Shown here one piece after another: positions 1-5,510 of a stretch of DNA of 10,726 nt (the stretch's first letter is position 1; each line of letters opens with the position of its first letter). The DNA lies in contig JAURLR010000097.1 of NCBI GenBank assembly GCA_030831135.1, positions 1-10,726 on the forward strand, read 5' to 3'. Both the position numbers and the translations under genes were made by a program. The notes below the pieces were generated by a model. It searched no databases and had not been told where the DNA came from. It saw only the letters and a list, made by a program, of their open reading frames with translations. The stretch is from Alphaproteobacteria bacterium (GTDB lineage: Bacteria > Pseudomonadota > Alphaproteobacteria > UBA6615).

Positions 1-3
1 CGC

Positions 4-390
4 CTAAGAAGTCTCGCTGACCACCAGATTCAGGCGGGCCTGCTCGGCGTCGCGGCGCATCATCTGACCTTCGACATGGGCTCCGGACTCGATGCTGAGT
101 TCTTCGTGGATGATGTTCCCGACAACCCGCGCGGTGGACGAAAGCACCGCTTTTGTCGCCCGGATTTCACCGTTTACCGAGCCGTGAATATTGGCGACGT
201 CTGCATAAATGTGCCCCTGCACATGCGCGTCACGGCCCACCGTCACTTCCGCACAGCGCATGTCGCCATGAATGGTTCCTTCGATCTGCACCGAGCCTTC
301 GCTCTCCAGATCGCCCGAAACCTTCATGCTTGTACCGATAATCGATGGAATGGCGTTCCCGCTGCCAGTCCGGTCAGTTTTTGAAAACAT
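4..390 (-). CDS. Bactofilin (polymer-forming cytoskeletal protein)
   Basis: A 128-residue protein with the bactofilin pattern: a short polar N-terminal tail (about residues 1-15), then a repetitive core of short beta-strand turns with Gly and small hydrophobic residues about every six positions (for example SGDLESEGSVQIEGTIHGD and VQGHIYADVANIHGSVNGEI), then a short tail rich in Arg, Glu and Ala. This is the right-handed beta-helix core of the family, which polymerises without nucleotide, usually under the inner membrane, and scaffolds cell-wall enzymes. Length is normal for the small bactofilins. The ATG at 390 lies inside the end of the upstream M23 peptidase gene (17-base overlap, different frame), so the two are almost certainly co-transcribed and translationally coupled. 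Paired genes of this kind are known from Hyphomonas (BacA with LmdC) and Helicobacter (CcmA with Csd1). The role in shape, stalk or bud formation is inferred from these pairs. Confidence 0.93.
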   Translation of the reverse strand: MFSKTDRTGSGNAIPSIIGTSMKVSGDLESEGSVQIEGTIHGDMRCAEVTVGRDAHVQGHIYADVANIHGSVNGEIRATKAVLSSTARVVGNIIHEELSIESGAHVEGQMMRRDAEQARLNLVVSETS

Positions 391-1816
391 ATTGCCCCGC
401 CTTTATGAAACTCGCCGGATCCTGCGACCGACCATCAACGATCACCTCATAATGGAGATGCTCTCCCGAACTGCGGCCTGTACTGCCGATCTGTCCGACT
501 TTCTCACGATATTCGAGCTTTTGGCCACGCTTAACATAGATATTTGACAAATGTGCGTAACGCGTCCGGATTCCCAGGCCGTGATCGACTTCGACAATCT
601 TGCCAAAACCACCCTTCCAGCCGACGAATGTGACGACGCCGGGTGAGGTCACATGAACTGGTGCGCGGCGCCGGCTGGCAAGATCAATCCCCCCATGCAA
701 GGCATAGCCCTTGGTGAAGGGGTCGATCCGTCGCCCGTAACCGCTTGTCAGGTGGTACTCATCCAGCGGTGCGGCCAGAGGAAGACGTTCCATCAGATCC
801 TGCAGGCGCTGGAAATCGTCAATCCGCTGCCCCACGGTCGCGATCTGGTTGGTCAAATTCGAACCCGGCATCTCTTCCAATGCCAGGAGCGGGCCACCGA
901 TCCCGATTCCATCATCCACGCCCGCGCGTGTGAGGCGCCCGAGCAGCTGGTCCGCGTCAAGCCCGGCAATTTCCAGCGTCCGCTTCAAGGCATCGCCGCT
1001 TTCGCCGGCCTGCTCCCCCAAACGGGACACGATATCGATCTGGGCCGTTTCGATGGATTCCAGACGATCGGAAAGTTCCACGACCTGCGTACCCAACTCT
1101 GCGCGTTCCGTGTCCACACGGCGCTTGTCGGCCAGGACATTCTGCAGGCGCTGGTTGCTGTCATCGAGCCGGTTGATCAGGTCGACGCGGGCGTAATCGA
1201 GCGTGCCGATTTCTTCCTGCAACCGCTGGGTATCCCGCTGTGCCCGGGCAACCTGCTCGCCCAAACGGGTTCGTTCGGCCGCGAGTTCCGCCAGACGCTG
1301 CCCTTGATCAGCCAGATCGGCTTCCAGAGCACCCTCGCGCACTGCCAGAACTTCCTTCTCGGTGCCGGCCTGCGCGTGCGCCTCGACAGCCCCCAGATAG
1401 GAAAGCGCCAGCTGCTGCCGCTGCTCGGTTGCCGCGCGCAACCGGCTCTCAAGACCTGCGATCTGGAACTGCAGATCCTGATTGTTGGCTGACAGGTCCA
1501 CCGTGGTACGTTGTGTGGCTGTGAGCGACAGTTCCTGTATCTCGGCCTTTCGGCGGGCGTCGGACAGGTTCGCAGCCAGGGTTTCATTCTCGCCACGCAG
1601 ATTTTCAATCACCGCATTGCGATCCGACAGGACCGTATCGTGAGACACAAAGCGTCCCGTCGCATAGGCCGACCAGCCAATCGCGCCCACTGCGAGAATC
1701 AGCGCAACAGACTGGCTGATGCGCCCGAGATTCAGATAGCGCACCCGTCCGCCCGAACGGAGGATGACCTCCCGTTCTTTTGGGATCAGTTTTGTGAGTT
1801 TTTCACGCAACGACAC
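374..1816 (-). CDS. Membrane-anchored coiled-coil M23 family metallopeptidase (LmdC/Csd-like)
   Basis: I place the start at the GTG at 1816, because GGGGAG lies seven bases upstream. A longer reading from a GTG at 1858 lacks such a site. The 480-residue protein has a basic cytoplasmic N-terminus (MSLREKLTKLIPKERE), one membrane helix at about residues 35-55, a long Glu/Arg/Leu/Gln-rich coiled coil at about 60-275, a linker, and a C-terminal LytM/M23 domain at about 350-475. The zinc ligands of M23 are all present: H374 and D378 in HGGIDLAS, and the HLH motif at 453-455 in GEHLHYEV, with a further conserved His (H422) in RYAHLSN. It is therefore predicted to be an active periplasmic endopeptidase that cuts peptidoglycan cross-links, not a degenerate EnvC-type activator. 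The overlapping downstream bactofilin probably localises it. In Hyphomonas a bactofilin and an M23 enzyme (LmdC) act together in this way; equivalence here is inferred. Confidence 0.92.
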   Translation of the reverse strand: MSLREKLTKLIPKEREVILRSGGRVRYLNLGRISQSVALILAVGAIGWSAYATGRFVSHDTVLSDRNAVIENLRGENETLAANLSDARRKAEIQELSLTATQRTTVDLSANNQDLQFQIAGLESRLRAATEQRQQLALSYLGAVEAHAQAGTEKEVLAVREGALEADLADQGQRLAELAAERTRLGEQVARAQRDTQRLQEEIGTLDYARVDLINRLDDSNQRLQNVLADKRRVDTERAELGTQVVELSDRLESIETAQIDIVSRLGEQAGESGDALKRTLEIAGLDADQLLGRLTRAGVDDGIGIGGPLLALEEMPGSNLTNQIATVGQRIDDFQRLQDLMERLPLAAPLDEYHLTSGYGRRIDPFTKGYALHGGIDLASRRRAPVHVTSPGVVTFVGWKGGFGKIVEVDHGLGIRTRYAHLSNIYVKRGQKLEYREKVGQIGSTGRSSGEHLHYEVIVDGRSQDPASFIKAGQYVFKN

Positions 1817-1897
1817 GCGCGTACTCCCCAACCGCAAAACGCGGATTCCGTAAAACACGTACCGGAACCAGCACGCGACGATTTTTGAAATGACCGC

Positions 1898-2089
1898 CTA
1901 GCGGCCACGCCCCCGAAACACACTCCCCACAATCACAATCAGAATTCCCAGCACCACAACGGCATAGGATTTGATGCCCATCACAATGAAGCCATTGTGA
2001 TCCTGCCAGAACTTGTCATGCAGATATCCATAATTGATGACCAGAAGGCCAACCACAATCAAGATCCAGCCTGTTCGGGCGTTTGTCAT
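1898..2089 (-). CDS. Small two-helix membrane protein, unknown function
   Basis: A 63-residue protein with two hydrophobic segments at about residues 8-23 (WILIVVGLLVINYGYL) and 37-57 (a Val/Ile/Leu-rich run). They are joined by a polar loop containing His, Asp and Trp (HDKFWQDHNG), and the C-terminus is basic (RGRGR). By the positive-inside rule both ends should be cytoplasmic with the loop outside. The ATG at 2089 has AAGG just upstream, and that site directly follows the TGA of the nitrile hydratase alpha gene (gap of eight bases). This points to operon membership and probable translational coupling. I do not recognise the family. The link to the hydratase is positional only; a role in metal or substrate handling would be a guess. 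The next gene downstream, the M23 peptidase, starts 81 bases further on. Confidence 0.75.
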   Translation of the reverse strand: MTNARTGWILIVVGLLVINYGYLHDKFWQDHNGFIVMGIKSYAVVVLGILIVIVGSVFRGRGR

Positions 2090-2097
2090 ATTTGCCT

Positions 2098-2766
2098 TCA
2101 GCCAACCAGCTCATCGAGCCGGCGCACATCGCTGACCCCGATCATGCTGTCCCGGGTCACCAGCTTTTCCAATTGCGAAGTCGTCCAGTCTTCGGTTCCA
2201 GCCGGGCGCTGGGGCAGGACCAGGTAACGCAGGTCGGCGTTGCTGTCATGCACACGCACCTGCTTGTTGTCGGGGAGTACGGTCCCGAATTCCTGCAAGA
2301 CGGCCCGGGGCTCGCGGACTGCGCGCGCACGATAGTCGCGACGCTTGTACCAGGCCGGCGGGATCCCGAGGATCGGTCGTGGATAGCATGAGCACAATGT
2401 ACACACGACCATGTTATGGACGTCGTCCGAATTCTCCACGACGCACAATTCCATCGGGCTCATATTTATCCCGAATTCCCGCAAGGCATCATCGCTGCTG
2501 GTCAGCAGCTTTTCCTTGAAGGCCGGATCAGTCCAGGCCCGGACCACGATTTTTGCGCCCAGGGATTCACCGCGGCTGTCCATGGCTTCGATCGCGCGAC
2601 GGATGTCCTCCGCCGAGACGATGCCCTTTTCGATCAGAAGCTCGCGCACAGAAGTTTCAAGAATCTGTGCCTCCAGCGAGGGCAGCGCATCTTCCTGAAT
2701 GGGTTTTCCGTCATGGTCGTGGCCGTGATCGTGCCCATGCTCGTGGTCGTGGTGATGTTCGCTCAT
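2098..2766 (-). CDS. Cobalt-type nitrile hydratase alpha / thiocyanate hydrolase gamma subunit
   Basis: The 222-residue protein carries the metal-binding claw of the family at C122-T-L-C-S-C127. C122, C125 and C127, with backbone amides, bind a low-spin non-corrin metal, and the last two Cys are normally oxidised to sulfinate and sulfenate. Thr after the first Cys is typical of cobalt forms (iron forms usually have Ser). Flanking family motifs are present: ILGIPPAWYK, YRARAVREPRAVLQEFG, and RYLVLPQRPAGTEDW near the C-terminus. The first 20 residues are extremely rich in His and Asp (HHHDHEHGHDHGHDHD) and could bind cobalt or nickel. The residue after the CSCYP segment is Arg130, where I recall Trp in classical enzymes. 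The ATG at 2766 lies 23 bases after the beta C-terminal gene, with GGAG upstream. Together with the two beta-half genes it should form one enzyme that hydrates nitriles to amides or hydrolyses thiocyanate to carbonyl sulfide and ammonia. Sequence alone does not settle which. Confidence 0.93.
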   Translation of the reverse strand: MSEHHHDHEHGHDHGHDHDGKPIQEDALPSLEAQILETSVRELLIEKGIVSAEDIRRAIEAMDSRGESLGAKIVVRAWTDPAFKEKLLTSSDDALREFGINMSPMELCVVENSDDVHNMVVCTLCSCYPRPILGIPPAWYKRRDYRARAVREPRAVLQEFGTVLPDNKQVRVHDSNADLRYLVLPQRPAGTEDWTTSQLEKLVTRDSMIGVSDVRRLDELVG

Positions 2767-2789
2767 TGTCGTGCCGCTCTCCGCTCCGG

Positions 2790-3074
2790 TCAGGCCGGGG
2801 CCATCCAGTGTTCGTAGATTTCGATTTCCAGCGTGTCTTCGGGCGCGCCCTCATAGTCGGGCCAGAGTTCGCCCTGCTTGAAGTTCACGCGGTACAACAT
2901 TTTGTAGGGCAGCCCGGAATGTCCGTAGGCCAGTGTTTCGGGGTTGGGGAAGGATCCAACGATACGCTCGATCACGCCGGTTTTCCCGCGAACATAGATC
3001 GGGGTCCGCACATGCCCGGGCTGATTGCGCTGGAGAATACGAACCTTGTCGCCTGGTTTGTATCTAGACTCCAT
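2790..3074 (-). CDS. Nitrile hydratase beta C-terminal domain as a separate subunit (ScnA-like)
   Basis: I use the ATG at 3074 (MESRYKPGDKV), giving 94 residues. A reading from 3122 would add 16 residues lying entirely inside the preceding gene. The protein is a complete SH3-like beta-barrel domain of the kind that ends the nitrile hydratase beta subunit: YKPGDKVRIL, then PGHVRTPIYVRGKTGVIE, then LYRVNFKQGELW, then a closing strand near YEHW. The Arg in GHVR matches the conserved beta-subunit Arg that contacts the oxidised cysteines of alpha. It overlaps the beta N-terminal gene by 11 bases in another frame (ATGGAGTCTAG), so the two halves are translated as separate polypeptides. This equals the alpha subunit of thiocyanate hydrolase, or one of the two small subunits of the toyocamycin-type three-subunit nitrile hydratase. 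Confidence 0.88.
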   Translation of the reverse strand: MESRYKPGDKVRILQRNQPGHVRTPIYVRGKTGVIERIVGSFPNPETLAYGHSGLPYKMLYRVNFKQGELWPDYEGAPEDTLEIEIYEHWMAPA

Positions 3075-3390
3075 CGCGCGCAGCCTCCAGACGCGCGCGA
3101 ACCTCAGCCTGTTTGGCGTCAAGCTCTTCCTGCGTGAACACAGCCTTTTCGAGCATCAGCCAGGAAACCGCCTGCAGCCAGCGCTCGTAATAGGGATATT
3201 TGTGATAATCCTCGCCAAGGGATTCCTGCATCCGCCGGGACTCATCGACACGTGCCAATTGCCGACGCTGATCGAAAATCAGCATCATCAGGGCATCGAC
3301 GGTTTTTTCCCAATGGGTCGGCACATGTTCGTGCGTTACCGGATCAACCGGCCCCGCATCCAGGCCGCCGTAATCTTGTGGACCGCGCAT
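3064..3390 (-). CDS. Nitrile hydratase beta N-terminal domain as a separate subunit (ScnB-like)
   Basis: I place the start at the ATG at 3390 (MRGPQDYGGLDAG), with GAGGTG five bases upstream. A TTG at 3405 is less likely. The 108-residue product matches the helical N-terminal part of nitrile hydratase beta: an opening GGLDAGPV stretch, THWEKTVDALMMLI, and the helix YPYYERWLQAVSWLMLEKAVFTQEEL, where Arg of YERW fits the second conserved beta Arg near the metal site. The C-terminal half is the next gene, overlapping by 11 bases. Nitrile hydratase activator proteins (P14K/P15K) share this fold, so an activator role is an alternative. The GG motif near the start, and a beta C-terminal domain directly after it, favour a structural subunit. 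It is the first gene of the minus-strand block, and its promoter should lie in 3391-3557. Confidence 0.85.
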   Translation of the reverse strand: MRGPQDYGGLDAGPVDPVTHEHVPTHWEKTVDALMMLIFDQRRQLARVDESRRMQESLGEDYHKYPYYERWLQAVSWLMLEKAVFTQEELDAKQAEVRARLEAARDGV

Positions 3391-3557
3391 TTTCACCTCT
3401 ATCAATTCACAGAGAGATTTTTAGCGCATATCGTCCTCATATCAAGAAGTTCATGGCAAAATTGACCCCTTGCCCCCAATTGGATCGATTCCTTCAGTAA
3501 TCTTCAACGTTTTGAAGGTTGAATCCGTTCAGACAAGCGGATGACGGGATAATTTTG
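3391..3557. other. Divergent intergenic region with short palindromes
   Basis: About 167 bases separate the start of the hydratase operon (minus) from the amber-interrupted gene (plus), so it must hold both promoters. The sequence is more AT-rich than its surroundings. Visible elements are TTGACC at 3462-3467 (a possible plus-strand -35 box with no convincing -10), the palindrome CCAATTGG at 3476-3483, and an inverted repeat at 3502-3517. The ribosome binding site for the hydratase operon (GAGGTG on the minus strand) lies at the left edge. I cannot assign either promoter with confidence. Confidence 0.5.
3502..3517. repeat. Perfect inverted repeat, 6-bp arms with 4-bp spacer
   Basis: CTTCAA and TTGAAG flank CGTT. 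The centre AACGTT is itself palindromic. It sits 41 bases upstream of the likely ATG of the plus-strand hypothetical gene and within the divergent promoter region, so it may be an operator or a leader hairpin. There is no U-tract suitable for a terminator. A chance repeat is possible. Confidence 0.35.
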
Positions 3558-4466
3558 ATGTCAATGGACCGGCAACAACTGGCACGCGCGATTGATGTGG
3601 GTCGCACGTCAACGCTCAACTGTTTCGAGACAACCAAGGATATCGCGGGGATCGCGGCGGATATTGCCGATGACGATCCGCGCGGTCCGATGTTCCGGAA
3701 CCACTTTCTGAACGATTCCATCGTGTTCAAGGTCGTGGAATCCACCGTCGTGCGCGGCAAGCGCAACTATGGCGTCGAGACCCTGATCTACTTTCCCTAC
3801 AACCACGAAAACATCTACGAGGGCGGCGATTCAATCCTCGTCAGTGACCGGCGCCGCGCGGAAAAACTGCATCACAAATGCGGACTTGATCCCAATGACG
3901 AAAGCCGGGCCGCGGATTACGACTGGGACAACTCCATGCTGGAGATGGTGGACACCCTCCCCACGCTCGACCCCTTCCTGATGAAGTGCAAAGCCCAGCA
4001 GACCGGTATCGAGGATCAGCTCAACCCGGCCTATTTCAACATCACGCTCGAAGAGTGGAACCGAATCCAGAAACCTATCCGGCTCAAGATCGAGGCGCTG
4101 GTGCGCAAGGCCCTGGGGCTGGGGCGCGAGGATGCCGGAGCGAAGATCGAGGAACATGTTTCCAAATTCCTGAAGAAAATCTGGGAAGCCCGCGATATCG
4201 ACGGCATCGAGGACTTCGTGCACAGCATGGATATGCCGCCCGAGCGCGCGCCAGAGCTGTTCTTCGCGTGGAAGGCCATTTGCTATTATCAGGTGCAGTT
4301 CACTGAGGTAGAGCCATCCTTGCGCAAGCTCTTTGCCTGGGTCGGAGATCCCAAGAAGTCCCTTCCCGCCGATATGGGCGGACTGCGTTATGAGGTTCAG
4401 GATCAGATCCGGCGGGAACTGAAGATGCTCCGCGCGCGTCTGCGTGAAAACTATCTGAACATTTAG
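3558..4466 (+). CDS. Unknown conserved-looking protein, truncated by an in-frame amber codon
   Basis: From the ATG at 3558 (MSMDRQQLARAI) this encodes 302 residues before TAG at 4464-4466; a TTG at 3519 or a second ATG at 3564 are alternative starts. I do not recognise the family. The product is soluble, with no signal peptide or membrane helix, and is acidic and helical in its second half, with aromatic-rich patches (VETLIYFPYNHENIYEGGD, LFFAWKAICYYQVQF). The last visible part (IRRELKMLRARLRENYLNI) looks like an amphipathic helix that continues smoothly past the stop codon into ETLKNYEESYRQFIEDG. The natural product is therefore probably about 393 residues, with TAG at codon 303. The cause could be a recent nonsense mutation (CAG to TAG needs one change), a sequencing error, or readthrough. 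It is divergent from the hydratase operon; no functional link is evident. Confidence 0.7.
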   Translation: MSMDRQQLARAIDVGRTSTLNCFETTKDIAGIAADIADDDPRGPMFRNHFLNDSIVFKVVESTVVRGKRNYGVETLIYFPYNHENIYEGGDSILVSDRRRAEKLHHKCGLDPNDESRAADYDWDNSMLEMVDTLPTLDPFLMKCKAQQTGIEDQLNPAYFNITLEEWNRIQKPIRLKIEALVRKALGLGREDAGAKIEEHVSKFLKKIWEARDIDGIEDFVHSMDMPPERAPELFFAWKAICYYQVQFTEVEPSLRKLFAWVGDPKKSLPADMGGLRYEVQDQIRRELKMLRARLRENYLNI

Positions 4467-4739
4467 GAGACCCTGAAAAACTACGAAGAGAGCTACCGGC
4501 AATTCATCGAGGACGGCCGACCGGCCGGCTTCAAGACCTTCCTGAGCGAGGCCGACCAGCACTATGTTGATCTTGCCGCCTGCCTGAGTTGCAACGCCCA
4601 CGCCATCAACCTTCTGCAGGACCAGTTGCAGCGCACCGGTGCCATTATCCAGAGCGACCAGCACCGGCAATTGATGGACTGCTTCCTTGGCCTGTTCGGG
4701 ATTGATGTGCAGTCGCCTGGACTTGAGCTGGCAAGCTAG
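4467..4739 (+). pseudogene. In-frame 3' continuation of the interrupted gene
   Basis: After TAG at 4464-4466 the same frame stays open for another 90 codons to TAG at 4737-4739, and its composition matches the upstream part. It encodes a helical segment, then a CxxC (AACLSCNAHAINLL) and a Leu-rich end (CFLGLFGIDVQSPGLELAS). No good start codon with a ribosome binding site is visible inside it: the AGGAG that overlaps the amber codon is followed only by a CTG three bases later. An independent gene is thus unlikely, and it is best read as the C-terminus of the 3558 gene. The absence of frame decay argues for a recent event, an error, or a tolerated stop. Confidence 0.65.
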
Positions 4740-4752
4740 AGCTTGATCTAGC
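4735..4752. repeat. Inverted repeat spanning two convergent stop codons
   Basis: GCTAGA and TCTAGC form a perfect six-base stem around GCTTGA. It contains the TAG ending the interrupted gene (4737-4739) and the stop of the tetR gene on the other strand (4748-4750). The overlapping pair CAAGCT/AGCTTG (4732-4737, 4740-4745) offers an alternative fold. There is no T-run, so any terminator function is weak. Confidence 0.35.
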
Positions 4753-5323
4753 TGCCTTGCGGCAGGTCCGAGGTCAGCAGCCGCAGCCGGTGTTCGGCCC
4801 GGCGCAGGCGGTCGGATACATCAGCAGGCGTATCTCCGGTGACATGCTCGCCGACATCATAAAAATACCAGAGCCGCGCGCGAAAGGCAGCATCTTCAGC
4901 GCTTAGCCCGGCCTCTTCGAACAGAACCCGCGCTGTTTCCATCCGGCGATCATCCACTTCGGCAACCGCACGGGACACATCGGCATCGAAATGCGCCCAG
5001 GCACGCATGGCATTGTCATATCGGTCCGGGTCTTCATGGGCGAGAAACTGCAGGATTGCGCGCATCTTTTCGATCGGCCCGCCCTCGGTGGCCGCGACCT
5101 GCGCGAGAACAGGGTCCGTGTGTCGGCGCGCCCAGAATTCGGGCAAGGACCGCAACAGATCCTCCCGGTTCTTGAAGTGCCAGTAGAAACTTCCCTTGGT
5201 CACGCCAAGACGTGCGGCCAGCGGCTCGACCTTCACGTGATCGATTCCCCGCTCGCGCATCAATTCCAGCGCCTCGGTAAGCCAGGTATCCCGATCCTGT
5301 GACTGGTCCCGTTTTTTGGTCAA
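4748..5323 (-). CDS. TetR/AcrR-family transcriptional regulator
   Basis: I choose the TTG at 5323 (reading MTKKRDQSQDRDTWL), which has GGGGAT a few bases upstream. The open frame runs back to an ATG at 5434, but that extra segment would cover the divergent promoter and operator. The 191-residue protein has the TetR N-terminal DNA-binding domain at about residues 1-50, with the helix-turn-helix in VEPLAARLGVTKGSFYWHFKNREDLL. A variable all-helical C-terminal ligand and dimer domain follows, in which LWYFYDVGEHVTGD may line the pocket. The gene is divergent from the extradiol dioxygenase, with a palindromic site between them, so it probably represses that gene and itself and is released by an aromatic or related ligand. 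Regulation is inferred from layout. Confidence 0.9.
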   Translation of the reverse strand: MTKKRDQSQDRDTWLTEALELMRERGIDHVKVEPLAARLGVTKGSFYWHFKNREDLLRSLPEFWARRHTDPVLAQVAATEGGPIEKMRAILQFLAHEDPDRYDNAMRAWAHFDADVSRAVAEVDDRRMETARVLFEEAGLSAEDAAFRARLWYFYDVGEHVTGDTPADVSDRLRRAEHRLRLLTSDLPQGS

Positions 5324-5354
5324 AACATCCCCATCAAATCCATAGGGCAAAGTA

Positions 5355-5383
5355 TTGACGTGGCGCGCGTCACGCAATACCGT
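5355..5383 (+). promoter_or_regulatory. Possible promoter of the extradiol dioxygenase gene
   Basis: TTGACG at 5355-5360 is a good -35 box. A 17-base spacer leads to TACCGT at 5378-5383, a weak -10 box that lies within the left arm of the putative TetR operator. A bound repressor would thus block this promoter. On the other strand CTGACC (complement of 5396-5401) and TATTGC (complement of 5374-5379), spaced by 16, could serve tetR. TGACG/CGTCA (5356-5360, 5368-5372) forms a second small inverted repeat. Confidence 0.4.
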
Positions 5384-5398
5384 ACGCGACCGTATGGT
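5379..5398. promoter_or_regulatory. Putative TetR operator
   Basis: ACCGTACG and CGTATGGT are inverted around CGAC; seven of eight base pairs match. Size, spacing and the ACCGTA-type half site fit operators of TetR/AcrR-family dimers. It lies between the divergent tetR and dioxygenase starts, overlapping candidate promoters on both strands, so one dimer could control both genes. Confidence 0.55.
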
Positions 5399-5510
5399 CA
5401 GTTGGCCCCCCCTTAACGAGGCCATGTCGGGCATTCCACGCCGATGTGGTTTCCACTAGAGTACGCCCCAACGCCCGCAGCAGGTGAACCGGGCAAGAGG
5501 AGAGAAAGCC

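Noticed and set aside
653..1492. Long plus-strand open frame opposite the M23 peptidase
   Set aside because: It is antisense to a clear gene; its product shows no family motifs, and the frame is a by-product of GC-rich codon use.
3064..3390. Beta N-terminal gene as a nitrile hydratase activator (P14K) only
   Set aside because: Its GGLDAGPV opening and direct overlap with a beta C-terminal domain gene fit a split subunit better. The alternative is kept as a caveat.
4464..4466. Pyrrolysine at the amber codon
   Set aside because: Pyrrolysine is essentially confined to certain archaea and a few bacteria with pyl genes. Nothing here supports it and the protein is not a methylamine methyltransferase.
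5324..5434. N-terminal extension of the TetR protein from ATG 5434
   Set aside because: It would cover the divergent promoters and operator and adds sequence atypical for TetR. A TTG at 5323 with a GGGGAT site fits better.
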